From positions 1-14,576 of the forward strand of contig JACPSF010000457.1 of the NCBI GenBank assembly GCA_016193385.1: 14,576 nt of DNA, read 5' to 3'. The stretch's first letter is position 1. Each line of letters opens with the position of its first letter. The DNA is from Deltaproteobacteria bacterium. Lineage in GTDB: Bacteria; Desulfobacterota_B; Binatia; UBA9968. The notes under the pieces are model-generated. The model saw only the letters and a program-made list of their open reading frames with translations, was not told where the DNA came from and did not search any database. Shown here piece after piece: positions 7,103-14,108 of this stretch. Both the position numbers and the translations under genes were made by a program.

Positions 7103-8566
7103 TCAGAAATGGTTTTTCCTTTCCAGGGTAAGCGAGAAGCCCGGCTTGCGGATATGGATCTGATGGTATTCTTTCTGCCTGGAGAGTTCCTCGATCAGGC
7201 GGACGAGCGGCTGCCTCGCGCTCAGGTATTCTCTCCGAGGCCCGGCCGCAAACATTGCCTTGACAGAGTCTTCGCCGGCGAAAACGCGAAGAACCAGTTC
7301 TTCGTCGGAAACTCCCGGCCCGCCGAGTTTTTGCCTGACCTCCCGAATCGATGGCTCGGGTGGGCTCCACCCTTCCCACTCCTTGGCCCGCGGGCGGCTC
7401 AGAATCTTGTCCTTGACATTGGGATCCATCAGCGTCGCACCCTCCTTGCCCCAAATCCCAAGCGCGTATTGAATGGTCTGGTCCGTGACCTCCTTGTAGC
7501 GCTCCCCCAAGATCACGTTGATCCCCGCCTGGCTCCCGACAAACTGGGAAAGCGGGGTGACCATGATCGGATAGCCAAACTCCGCCCGCACCCGCCCGGC
7601 CTCCTCCAGCGTCGCCTCAATTTTGTCCCCCATCCCCACAAGCTTTAACTGGTGACGGAGATTAGAGATCATCCCGCCGGGCACCTGATGAAGGTATTGG
7701 GAATGGTCGTACTCCAGTGGTCTCCCTATGGGTAAACCCTCCCGCCTGGCAATGAACGTGAGCTGCGCCTCCGCGGGCTTGATGGCCGCTTCGTCGACGG
7801 CCGGGGTGTAACCCAGGGCGCGCAGGTTTCTCGCTACGTTAAAGATAGAAGGCTGGGCGGAGCCATTCGCCAGCGGCGGAACAGCCGTGTGAAGGGTCGT
7901 GAGCCCGAGTTTGACGGCCTCGAGGTAGTTTAGGGGGGCCAGGCCGTTATTGCAGTGCGCATGAAACTCGACGGGGACATCGCCGGCATTTTTTCGCACC
8001 ACCGGCATGAGCGTCCGCGCGCGCCCGGGGGTGAGAAGACCGCCCACGTCCTTGAAGCAGATCCGATAGGGCCGGATCGCAGCCGCCTCACGCGCTTTGC
8101 GGGCGTAGTACTCGTCGGTATGACGGGGAGAGACCGAGTAGATCAGATTTGCTACCGTGTCCATTCCGAGTTCTTTGAGTTCATCGATTTCCACTTTGAA
8201 CGCATCGTAGTCATTCCAGGGGTTCGAGGTCCGAGTCAACGTGATGCCGTAAGACACGATCCGCTCAACCATAAGGTGAAGCACGCTACTCGGTGTCTTC
8301 TCGAACGCCGAATGGACGCCCCCGTGATAGCGAAGGCGAGTCTTTTTGAAGCGCTTCGAGCCAAGCCGGAGCCAGTCCCACGGATCTTCCTTGTGCTCCC
8401 GGACGAATTTCTTGAACATGGTTGTGACGAAAAACTCCATGGACTCAAAGCCCGCTTGATCCATGTGGTCGGCAACCGAGAGCATCATTCCGGTTCTCAT
8501 GCTCAGGGCCCAGAGACTCTGGGGACCGTCACGCACCGTGGTATCGACAAAGCGGATCTCGCTCAT
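7103..8566 (-). CDS. Carboxyltransferase, oxaloacetate decarboxylase alpha / pyruvate carboxylase B-like, no biotin domain
   Basis: This 487-residue cytoplasmic protein belongs to the DRE-TIM barrel carboxyltransferases, which move CO2 between carboxybiotin and a keto acid. It opens with FVDTTVRDGPQSL (D8 as probable metal ligand) and has CFKDVGGLL (Lys172, the expected carboxylated lysine) and EFHAHCNNG (His202 and His204, metal ligands). The conserved PYC/OadA domain follows from about residue 285 (YDHSQYLHQVPGGMISNL, then FVGSQAGINV). It ends at LERKNHF with no biotinyl-lysine MKM/MKL domain, so a separate BCCP would be needed. The ATG at 8564-8566 has GGAG seven bases upstream. It is convergent with selD (8 bp apart), and no biotin carboxylase or membrane OadB/G gene is nearby. 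The substrate is uncertain. Confidence 0.87.
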   Translation of the reverse strand: MSEIRFVDTTVRDGPQSLWALSMRTGMMLSVADHMDQAGFESMEFFVTTMFKKFVREHKEDPWDWLRLGSKRFKKTRLRYHGGVHSAFEKTPSSVLHLMVERIVSYGITLTRTSNPWNDYDAFKVEIDELKELGMDTVANLIYSVSPRHTDEYYARKAREAAAIRPYRICFKDVGGLLTPGRARTLMPVVRKNAGDVPVEFHAHCNNGLAPLNYLEAVKLGLTTLHTAVPPLANGSAQPSIFNVARNLRALGYTPAVDEAAIKPAEAQLTFIARREGLPIGRPLEYDHSQYLHQVPGGMISNLRHQLKLVGMGDKIEATLEEAGRVRAEFGYPIMVTPLSQFVGSQAGINVILGERYKEVTDQTIQYALGIWGKEGATLMDPNVKDKILSRPRAKEWEGWSPPEPSIREVRQKLGGPGVSDEELVLRVFAGEDSVKAMFAAGPRREYLSARQPLVRLIEELSRQKEYHQIHIRKPGFSLTLERKNHF

Positions 8567-8705
8567 GCTGTTTCTCCGTTGCTCACCCAGGACTATGGTC
8601 GATGATTAACATATCTTTCCCCCCATTTTTCAACAAGTCCGGGGCCGCGCTCTGGTCGAGAAAAGCGCGTCAGGGTTTAAGCGCTGGTCAGGCCTGGGCG
8701 TCGGG

Positions 8706-8732
8706 TTGTTTTTTTCGTCAATAGGGTATAGC
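8706..8732 (+). promoter_or_regulatory. Weak sigma-70-like promoter candidate upstream of the FKBP gene
   Basis: TTGTTT (8706-8711) and TATAGC (8727-8732) are 15 bp apart, about 40 bp before the FKBP start, within the 203-bp divergent gap shared with the carboxyltransferase gene. The boxes are imperfect and the spacer is short, so this is only a candidate. No terminator or RNA gene is seen in this gap. Confidence 0.22.
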
Positions 8733-8769
8733 CTTCGCGGGAAAAGTTATCGAGTTTGTCGAGGTTGAG

Positions 8770-9303
8770 ATGAAGAAACTAGTGGTCCTTTCGATCACGG
8801 GCGTGGCCATTCTCGCGGTTGTCGCCGTCGGTTTCTATGTCGTAGTTAAAAGGGGCAGGGATGAAGCCACCATAAAGAACGGTTCGCTGGTTCGCCTGGA
8901 GTACACGCTTTCCGATGAGAAGGGCACGCTCATCGAATCCAATAAAGGCAAAGAGCCCCTCAGCTACACTCAAGGTCAAGGGCAGATTATCCCCGGCTTA
9001 GAAAAGGCGCTTTCGGGAATGAGCGTCAACGAACAAAAAAGCGTCCGCGTGAAACCTGAAGACGCCTACGGCGCCCTTGATGCCAAGGCATTTCATGAAA
9101 TTCCGCGTGCAGAGATCCCCGCCGACGCCCTCAAGGTCGGTAACACTCTCTTGGCAAAAGACCCCCAGGGCCAGCTTTTTCCCGTACGAGTCCATGAGAT
9201 CAAAGATAAAACCGTGGTCCTGGACTTCAACCACCCTCTGGCGGGAAAAACGCTGAGCTTTGCGGTCAAGATCCTCGAGGTTCGCGCTCCCCAAAAGCCA
9301 TAG
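8770..9303 (+). CDS. Membrane-anchored SlyD-like FKBP peptidyl-prolyl cis-trans isomerase
   Basis: This 177-residue protein catalyses proline isomerisation and probably acts as a chaperone. Residues 4-26 form one hydrophobic helix after MKK, followed by KRGRDE. That makes it a signal anchor or uncleaved signal, with the catalytic part probably on the periplasmic side. The FKBP core runs from about 37 with VRLEYTLSDEKGTLIES, GQGQIIPGLEKAL (69-81) and VKPEDAYG (94-101). An insert-in-flap segment covers about 106-148, and the SlyD-type closing strand LDFNHPLAGKTLSF is at 151-164. There is no His/Cys-rich metal-binding tail as in E. coli SlyD. The ATG at 8770 has GAGG five bases upstream. It converges with the MFS gene at 9342, 38 bp away. 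Confidence 0.9.
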   Translation: MKKLVVLSITGVAILAVVAVGFYVVVKRGRDEATIKNGSLVRLEYTLSDEKGTLIESNKGKEPLSYTQGQGQIIPGLEKALSGMSVNEQKSVRVKPEDAYGALDAKAFHEIPRAEIPADALKVGNTLLAKDPQGQLFPVRVHEIKDKTVVLDFNHPLAGKTLSFAVKILEVRAPQKP

Positions 9304-9341
9304 GAACCGTTCCCCATCCGTACCTAAGTCTGCACCTCGAT

Positions 9342-10595
9342 TCAATCCTTGACGAACATCAACATGCCCATCCCAGCCAAATAAGTCGAAGCGGCCAGAT
9401 AGAAGGCCGGTGTGAATCCGTAATGGTCCATAACGTAACCGGTCAGCAGTGTCCAGAACGGCCCTGATATGAACCCGACGAAGTAATAAATCGAAAACGC
9501 CGCATCGGTCAGCTCGTCGGAGGCGAAATCTCCGACCATCGCCTGGGTCAGGGAGCCGCGAGATTGAACCACGGCACCGTACAGGACCAGATTCAAAAAC
9601 AAGAGAGGGCCTAAAACGGGGTGATGCACGAGCCAAAACGTCATGAGGGCTGAGAAAAGGAGGGTCAACTGAAGAATGGAGGTCCGCTTCCAATAGCGAT
9701 CCGAGAGCCAGCCGATCAAAAGGGGACCGACCAGACCGGCCCCTTGAATGAGCGTCAGAAGAAACCCGCCGGCGGAAGCGCTCACCTCGAACTGCTTCAT
9801 GAAGAACGGCACCAGATAGGTGTTGTTGATTCCCGTCCCCCTGCCCGCCGCACCGACCATGAGAACCAGAGAGGTAAAAACAATGTTGCGGTTTTTCAGA
9901 CACTGCAGGTAAGCGTCGAAGCTCACGTGGGCCGACTTCTTCCTGCCATCGAGTCCACCGCCTTCCACCCCCAGGTCGCGAAGGAAGAAAAAGAGTAGCC
10001 CCATCACCAACCCTGGTAGGCCGAGAATGGCGAAGACGGGTCTCCATCCCATGGACAACAGGAGGAAGGACGCGATCGCGGGCGCCACAAAAGATCCGAC
10101 ATTGCCGGCCGTATAGTGAAACGTCAGCGCCCAGCCCCGAGCTTTCGGGAAGAAACGCGAGAGCAGGCTCGCGCCAATGGGATGCTGGGGGCTGGAAGCC
10201 ATGCTGGCGAAGATTCGAGCGGCGAGCAACTGAGGATAATTGCCGAGAAGGGCATGCAGGATAATAGAGATCCCCAAAAGGACATTTCCCATCCCAAGAA
10301 GGACCGTGCGCTTGAAAAACGTGCTCAGGAAGCCCCAGATAACCTGTAGACCTTGGCCGGTGAAATTCGAAACTGCCGAGAGCACGCCAAGCTGAAGGAG
10401 GCCGAATCCCAGGTCATTCATCATGGCCGGGTATAGGACAGAGGTAACGCTCGATTCGATATGGTTGAGGGTATGGGAAAAACTTACGACCGAAAGCGCA
10501 AATCTCTTCTGCGCCGTGCTGACCTCTTCGTAAGGGAGTGTCCCAATGCCAGAAGGTGCCGCCGCTTCACCTGCTGATGTGTCTTTCCCTACCAT
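9342..10595 (-). CDS. MFS transporter, Fsr (fosmidomycin resistance)-like
   Basis: This 417-residue inner-membrane protein has about 12 hydrophobic segments after a roughly 30-residue hydrophilic N-terminus. HTLNHIESSVTSVLYPAMM in helix 1, the SPQHPIGASLLSRFFPKARG stretch (near 130-150) and HYTAGNVGSFVAP in helix 5 resemble the Fsr-type MFS subgroup. The sugar-porter style motif A is weak: GFLSTFFKRT in the first half and GWLSDRYWKRT in the second. The ATG at 10593-10595 has no convincing Shine-Dalgarno sequence. The substrate is unknown; an efflux role is possible from the subgroup but unproven. The gene is divergent from the secretin gene across a 374-bp gap and convergent with the FKBP gene. 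Confidence 0.88.
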   Translation of the reverse strand: MVGKDTSAGEAAAPSGIGTLPYEEVSTAQKRFALSVVSFSHTLNHIESSVTSVLYPAMMNDLGFGLLQLGVLSAVSNFTGQGLQVIWGFLSTFFKRTVLLGMGNVLLGISIILHALLGNYPQLLAARIFASMASSPQHPIGASLLSRFFPKARGWALTFHYTAGNVGSFVAPAIASFLLLSMGWRPVFAILGLPGLVMGLLFFFLRDLGVEGGGLDGRKKSAHVSFDAYLQCLKNRNIVFTSLVLMVGAAGRGTGINNTYLVPFFMKQFEVSASAGGFLLTLIQGAGLVGPLLIGWLSDRYWKRTSILQLTLLFSALMTFWLVHHPVLGPLLFLNLVLYGAVVQSRGSLTQAMVGDFASDELTDAAFSIYYFVGFISGPFWTLLTGYVMDHYGFTPAFYLAASTYLAGMGMLMFVKD

Positions 10596-10969
10596 GCCGA
10601 ATGAGAAAGCTTGCTGAGATCAAAGCTCCGGGTAGACTCCCGGCTTTTCCGTGCAAGTTAACCAATTTTGCCTTCTATGTCCATTCCAAGAGCCCACCCA
10701 CTCAACGTTTTGGAGCTGGGAAACCATTTACCAGTCCTAGACAAACACTTTATTTTGGCGTAATATCCGCTAAAATTCTGTTTTATCCGAGACCCCGGCA
10801 GTCAGACAGAGACTGAAGGTGCTGCCCGCCGACAGCAAGATTTTGAGTAAGGGAGAGAACAAACTTCAGCAGCGACCTCCAGAGTGATGACTCGAAGGTT
10901 TCAGCTCGTGCAGATGGTCATTCCTCAGAAGAGTCCTTATCCGCCGAGGCTCCATGGTGGGAGGGAGTT
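10596..10969. other. 374-bp intergenic region between the divergent MFS and secretin genes
   Basis: No supported coding sequence or tRNA was found here. It holds a small inverted repeat, CCGGG (10628-10632) with CCCGG (10639-10643), followed by CTTTT, a weak terminator-like structure with no obvious gene to end. It also contains an AT-rich segment at 10741-10785, unlike its GC-rich surroundings, with a sigma-54-like motif (listed separately) and TAAAAT at 10771-10776. The 3' part leads to a strong Shine-Dalgarno sequence, GGAGG at 10960-10964, before the secretin ATG. A secretin mRNA started in the AT-rich block would have a leader of about 190 nt. Confidence 0.6.
10756..10771 (+). promoter_or_regulatory. 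Candidate sigma-54 promoter upstream of the secretin gene
   Basis: TGGC at 10756-10759 and GC at 10769-10770 have the exact -24 GG / -12 GC spacing of a sigma-54 promoter (motif TGGC-N9-CCGCT). The -24 half is good. The -12 half has CC instead of the usual TT, so the match is moderate. It sits in an AT-rich block about 200 bp before the secretin start. A sigma-54 activator gene lies just downstream of the secretin, which adds weight. Confidence 0.35.
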
Positions 10970-13759
10970 ATGATCAGAAATCTAGCGTTACCGATTTGTT
11001 TTTTTATCCTCATGACTCTTTCCAAAAATCCAATTTGGGCTCAGCAGGATCCGGCTTCAGTCGGACCAGCGGAATCGACCCAACAACCGGCTGCGCCACA
11101 GAAAGAAGCCCTTTCCCCGCTACCGGTGACGCCCCGGACACCCCGAGAGCCAAGGGTGGCTCCGCCGCAGACCGTCTCAAGAGCGGATATGGTCTCGCTC
11201 AATTTTAACCGCGTTGACCTTGTGGAGGTCGTTCATGTTTTGGCTCAGCATCTAAAGCTCACGTACACCATCGATCCTGACGTCAAAGGGATGGTGACGA
11301 TCTATAGCGCCGAGCCGCTGAAGAAAGAGGATCTACTTCCCGTGTTCCATCAGGTCCTGCGGATGAACAATGCCGTGGCAATCAAAACAGGCAACCTCTA
11401 TCGCATCACCACCATCAAGGAGGGCAAGGGGCTCGCCCGGCCCATGCCACTGGGGAACGAAGATAACTTTGTCTTGCAGGTCATGCCGGTGCGGTTTTTC
11501 TCAGTGGCCGAGATGAAAAAACTTCTCACCCCTTTCATCACTCCAGGGGGTGAGATTCTCGACTACCCGCGCGGCAACTTTCTCATGATTATGGATCTTT
11601 CTTCCAATATCCAGCGCCTGATGGAGATCAGGGATCTGATCGACGTCAATGTATTTGCCGGGACGCGGATGGAGATCTATCAGCCCAAAGTTGCCAGCGC
11701 CGAAGAGTTGGCCGCTGAGATGACGAAGATCATGCAGGCCTATGCGTCGTCGTCGGCGCAGGCCGAAGGCTTTGCGGCCGCGTTCCTTCCCATACCCCGG
11801 ATAAACCGGCTCCTGGTGATCAACCATAGCGAGGCTGCGTGGACCTATGTAAAGCGCTGGCTCGAGCGTGTGGACACGGTAGGCGAAGGTCCGGGAAGAA
11901 GGATCTTCATCTATCCGGTTGAGAACGGAAAGGCGACGGATCTGGCGGATATTTTAAATCAGGTATTGGGCCGTCCCCTAACCGGCAGGAGAGAGACCCC
12001 GCGGACACTGGAACAGCTTCACAGAGGTACGCCCCTCGCTCCAGGGGCACCCGGAGCGTCTCGCTCTCAGACCTCCCCCTTTGGCAGCCCGACCACACCG
12101 ACGCCGGGTAGCCAGTTTCCGCCTCTTGGCGCTTTTGCTGCCGCGCCGGCACCGGTTCAACCTCCGGCTGCCCTGCCACCCGGGACCGCTCCGACTCCAC
12201 CGACTGCCAGGCCTCCTGAGGCAAGGCCTGAAGAACAATTGCGCGTCGTCCCTGACCCCGCAACGAACTCTCTGATCATATACGGCACTGCCCAGGAATA
12301 TCAAAACATTAAGAATATCTTGACGGAACTCGACATCATTCCTCGTCAGGTCTTGATGGACGTGCTGGTGGCGGAGGTGACCCTAGCGGATGATCTTAGG
12401 TTTGGGCTAGAGTATGAAATCAAGCGCAGGGCGGAATCTATCGGCCAAATTGGAAATGTTACGTCACCTCCGCTGCCTCTGGTCGGCCTGTTCGATACTT
12501 TCCCGGGAACGCAGGGTCTCACCGCTGTCCTTGGCAGGGGGCGAGATTTTCGCCTGATCATCAACAATTTGATGTCGGATTCAAGAGTTAAAGTTCTCTC
12601 CTCTCCGACCATTCTTGCCACGGACAACCGACCGGCCAGGATTCAGGTAGGAACGGAGGAGCCGATTGCAACCGGCACGATCACTGGTGCCGTGGGAACT
12701 GTAGCGTCCAGTACAACCATCCAATATCGGAACACGGGGAGGATTGTGACCGTTATCCCTCAGGTTAACTCCCAAGGACTGGTGAACCTCCAGATATTAG
12801 CCGAGGTGAGTCAACGGGGTGGAGATGTTCAAGTGGGATCGGACAAATTCCCCTCTTTTGATACTCGGCAAGCCGAGACCACAGCCGTGGTTCAGGATGG
12901 AGATACCTTGGTGATCGGTGGGATCATCACGGACAGAAAAAGCCGCAGTCGCGTGGGTATCCCCTTTCTGATGGACATTCCGGTTTTAGGCCGTTTTTTC
13001 GGGACGACTACCGACGAGATCGACCGCACCGAATTGATCATGCTCATTACGCCTCACGTGATTCGTAACCGGGATGAGGCCAAATCTGTCACCGAGGAGT
13101 TCAAGGAAAGACTATCCGGAGTCGCCCGGGAAATTGAGCGGATGAGGGCGGAGAAAGCGGAAAGAGGACGGGAAAAAGAGGAGGCTCTCCCGAAAAAACC
13201 CAACTCGTTGAAGTCTCGGGAAAAATCCATGAAGGTCCCAGGCGAAGAAATGAATTTTCGTGACCAATCGTCCGGGACCCCAGATCTGCCGGAACCTGCC
13301 GCTTCAGAGGTTCAATTAGAGGTCAAACGGGCAGACGAACCGATGAAGCTTGCGGACAACCACGAGAAGAAACCTTTAAAAGAGGAGGCGGACCTTTCCC
13401 TAATCGAGGTCGGTGCTAGCGCAGCCCGAGAAGAACCTCCAGCGCGGCTCGAGGCCACAAAAGAAATTCCAGCCCCCAATGTCCCAGAAGGCAGCAAGGT
13501 GAATGCCCGGACGGAAACTAAAAAACTCTTGTGGACCGTTCAGGTCGGTGCCTTTCCAAATGAGAGAGCTTCCCGGGATCTGGCTATAAGACTGAGAAAT
13601 GCTGGATATGCAGCGTATGTGGCACAAGCGCATATCAACGGTCAGACCTGGCACCGTGTGCGGGTAGGCCGTCTGACTACACGGGGACAAGCAAAGGTAT
13701 TGCAGGGGCTGTTAGTGAGAAAGTTAAAATTCAGGCAGGCTTTCATCACAATTCATTAG
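10970..13759 (+). CDS. gspD: GspD-like type II secretion secretin with C-terminal SPOR domain
   Basis: This protein forms the outer-membrane channel ring of a type II secretion or related machine. It has 929 residues. A signal peptide (1 to about 24, ending PIWA) is followed by a Pro-rich linker (26-70). N0 spans about 74-150 (SLNFNRVDLVEVVHVLAQHL), with N1 at about 165-230 and N2 at about 233-303 (RINRLLVINHSEAAW). N3 runs about 310-455 and is split by a Pro/Ala/Thr-rich insert at about 338-422. The secretin core at about 459-698 has VLSSPTILATDNRPARIQVG, VQDGDTLVIGGI, IPVLGRFFG and ELIMLITPHVI. A charged, Lys/Glu-rich linker (700-850) leads to a SPOR domain (about 853-929). SPOR domains are known to bind denuded peptidoglycan glycans. 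GGAGG lies five bases before the ATG. No other secretion gene is in view, so GspD versus PilQ-type use cannot be settled, though N0-N3 favours GspD. Confidence 0.9.
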   Translation: MIRNLALPICFFILMTLSKNPIWAQQDPASVGPAESTQQPAAPQKEALSPLPVTPRTPREPRVAPPQTVSRADMVSLNFNRVDLVEVVHVLAQHLKLTYTIDPDVKGMVTIYSAEPLKKEDLLPVFHQVLRMNNAVAIKTGNLYRITTIKEGKGLARPMPLGNEDNFVLQVMPVRFFSVAEMKKLLTPFITPGGEILDYPRGNFLMIMDLSSNIQRLMEIRDLIDVNVFAGTRMEIYQPKVASAEELAAEMTKIMQAYASSSAQAEGFAAAFLPIPRINRLLVINHSEAAWTYVKRWLERVDTVGEGPGRRIFIYPVENGKATDLADILNQVLGRPLTGRRETPRTLEQLHRGTPLAPGAPGASRSQTSPFGSPTTPTPGSQFPPLGAFAAAPAPVQPPAALPPGTAPTPPTARPPEARPEEQLRVVPDPATNSLIIYGTAQEYQNIKNILTELDIIPRQVLMDVLVAEVTLADDLRFGLEYEIKRRAESIGQIGNVTSPPLPLVGLFDTFPGTQGLTAVLGRGRDFRLIINNLMSDSRVKVLSSPTILATDNRPARIQVGTEEPIATGTITGAVGTVASSTTIQYRNTGRIVTVIPQVNSQGLVNLQILAEVSQRGGDVQVGSDKFPSFDTRQAETTAVVQDGDTLVIGGIITDRKSRSRVGIPFLMDIPVLGRFFGTTTDEIDRTELIMLITPHVIRNRDEAKSVTEEFKERLSGVAREIERMRAEKAERGREKEEALPKKPNSLKSREKSMKVPGEEMNFRDQSSGTPDLPEPAASEVQLEVKRADEPMKLADNHEKKPLKEEADLSLIEVGASAAREEPPARLEATKEIPAPNVPEGSKVNARTETKKLLWTVQVGAFPNERASRDLAIRLRNAGYAAYVAQAHINGQTWHRVRVGRLTTRGQAKVLQGLLVRKLKFRQAFITIH

Positions 13760-13932
13760 GAAGCTATACTGCTTTCAGAAGAATCGCCAGAAGCTCCGAC
13801 TTTCTCCTCGTTCTCTTGGCGACGAGTGCCGAGAAGTGTCGCTGGCACCGCCGCTCTCATCCTAAGGGTCTCACCTGCCTCAAGGGGTCATTGCCTCCAC
13901 CCATCCCACAAGTATCGGACCAATACGGGGTA

Positions 13933-13959
13933 TTGACAAGAGACTAAGTTCCCTATAAT
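13933..13959 (+). promoter_or_regulatory. Sigma-70 type promoter for the activator gene
   Basis: TTGACA (13933-13938) and TATAAT (13954-13959) both match the consensus perfectly, with a 15-bp spacer, shorter than the optimal 17. Such exact boxes are unlikely by chance in GC-rich DNA. Transcription would start near 13966 and give a leader of about 140 nt before the ATG at 14109. The short spacer suggests reduced or activator-dependent strength. Confidence 0.6.
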
Positions 13960-13977
13960 AGAGGGGTAAAATAGTTC

Positions 13978-14010
13978 CGAAGCGTTAAAAAGGCAGCTTC
14001 GATGTAACGC
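13978..14010 (+). promoter_or_regulatory. Potential pseudoknot / alternative hairpins in the activator mRNA leader
   Basis: CGAAGC (13978-13983) pairs with GCTTCG (13996-14001), and GCGTTA (13982-13987) pairs with TAACGC (14005-14010). The two 6-bp stems share two bases and are arranged as an H-type pseudoknot, or as mutually exclusive hairpins. They begin about 12 nt after the predicted transcription start. A CTCTTTTT run follows at 14028-14035. No known riboswitch class was recognised. Confidence 0.35.
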
Positions 14011-14108
14011 CCTATGAAGACGGGATCTCTTTTTGACCGTGTAATCGTATCCTTTCGCTGAAGAATCTGTGGGATTCCATCTTTGTCGCAAGAAATTTTA
14101 GGACATTT

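Larger units (their letters stand above)
13760..14108 (+). other. 349-bp gap between the secretin and sigma-54 activator genes
   Basis: There is no tRNA and no credible open frame; no ATG occurs in the first part (13760-13980). It contains interleaved short inverted repeats: GCGAC (13819-13823) with GTCGC (13838-13842), and GTGCC (13826-13830) with GGCAC (13844-13848). These could fold as alternative hairpins or a small pseudoknot, but each stem is only 5 bp. No T-run follows, so a rho-independent terminator for the secretin gene is not apparent. The second part holds a consensus-like promoter and a structured leader (listed separately). Confidence 0.6.

Noticed and set aside
10628..10648. 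CCGGG/CCCGG hairpin with CTTTT as a rho-independent terminator
   Set aside because: The stem is only 5 bp, the T-run is short, and no plus-strand gene ends nearby. It is mentioned only as part of the intergenic region.
13844..13858. TGGCACC sequence as a sigma-54 promoter before the activator gene
   Set aside because: There is no GC at the required -12 distance after the GG.
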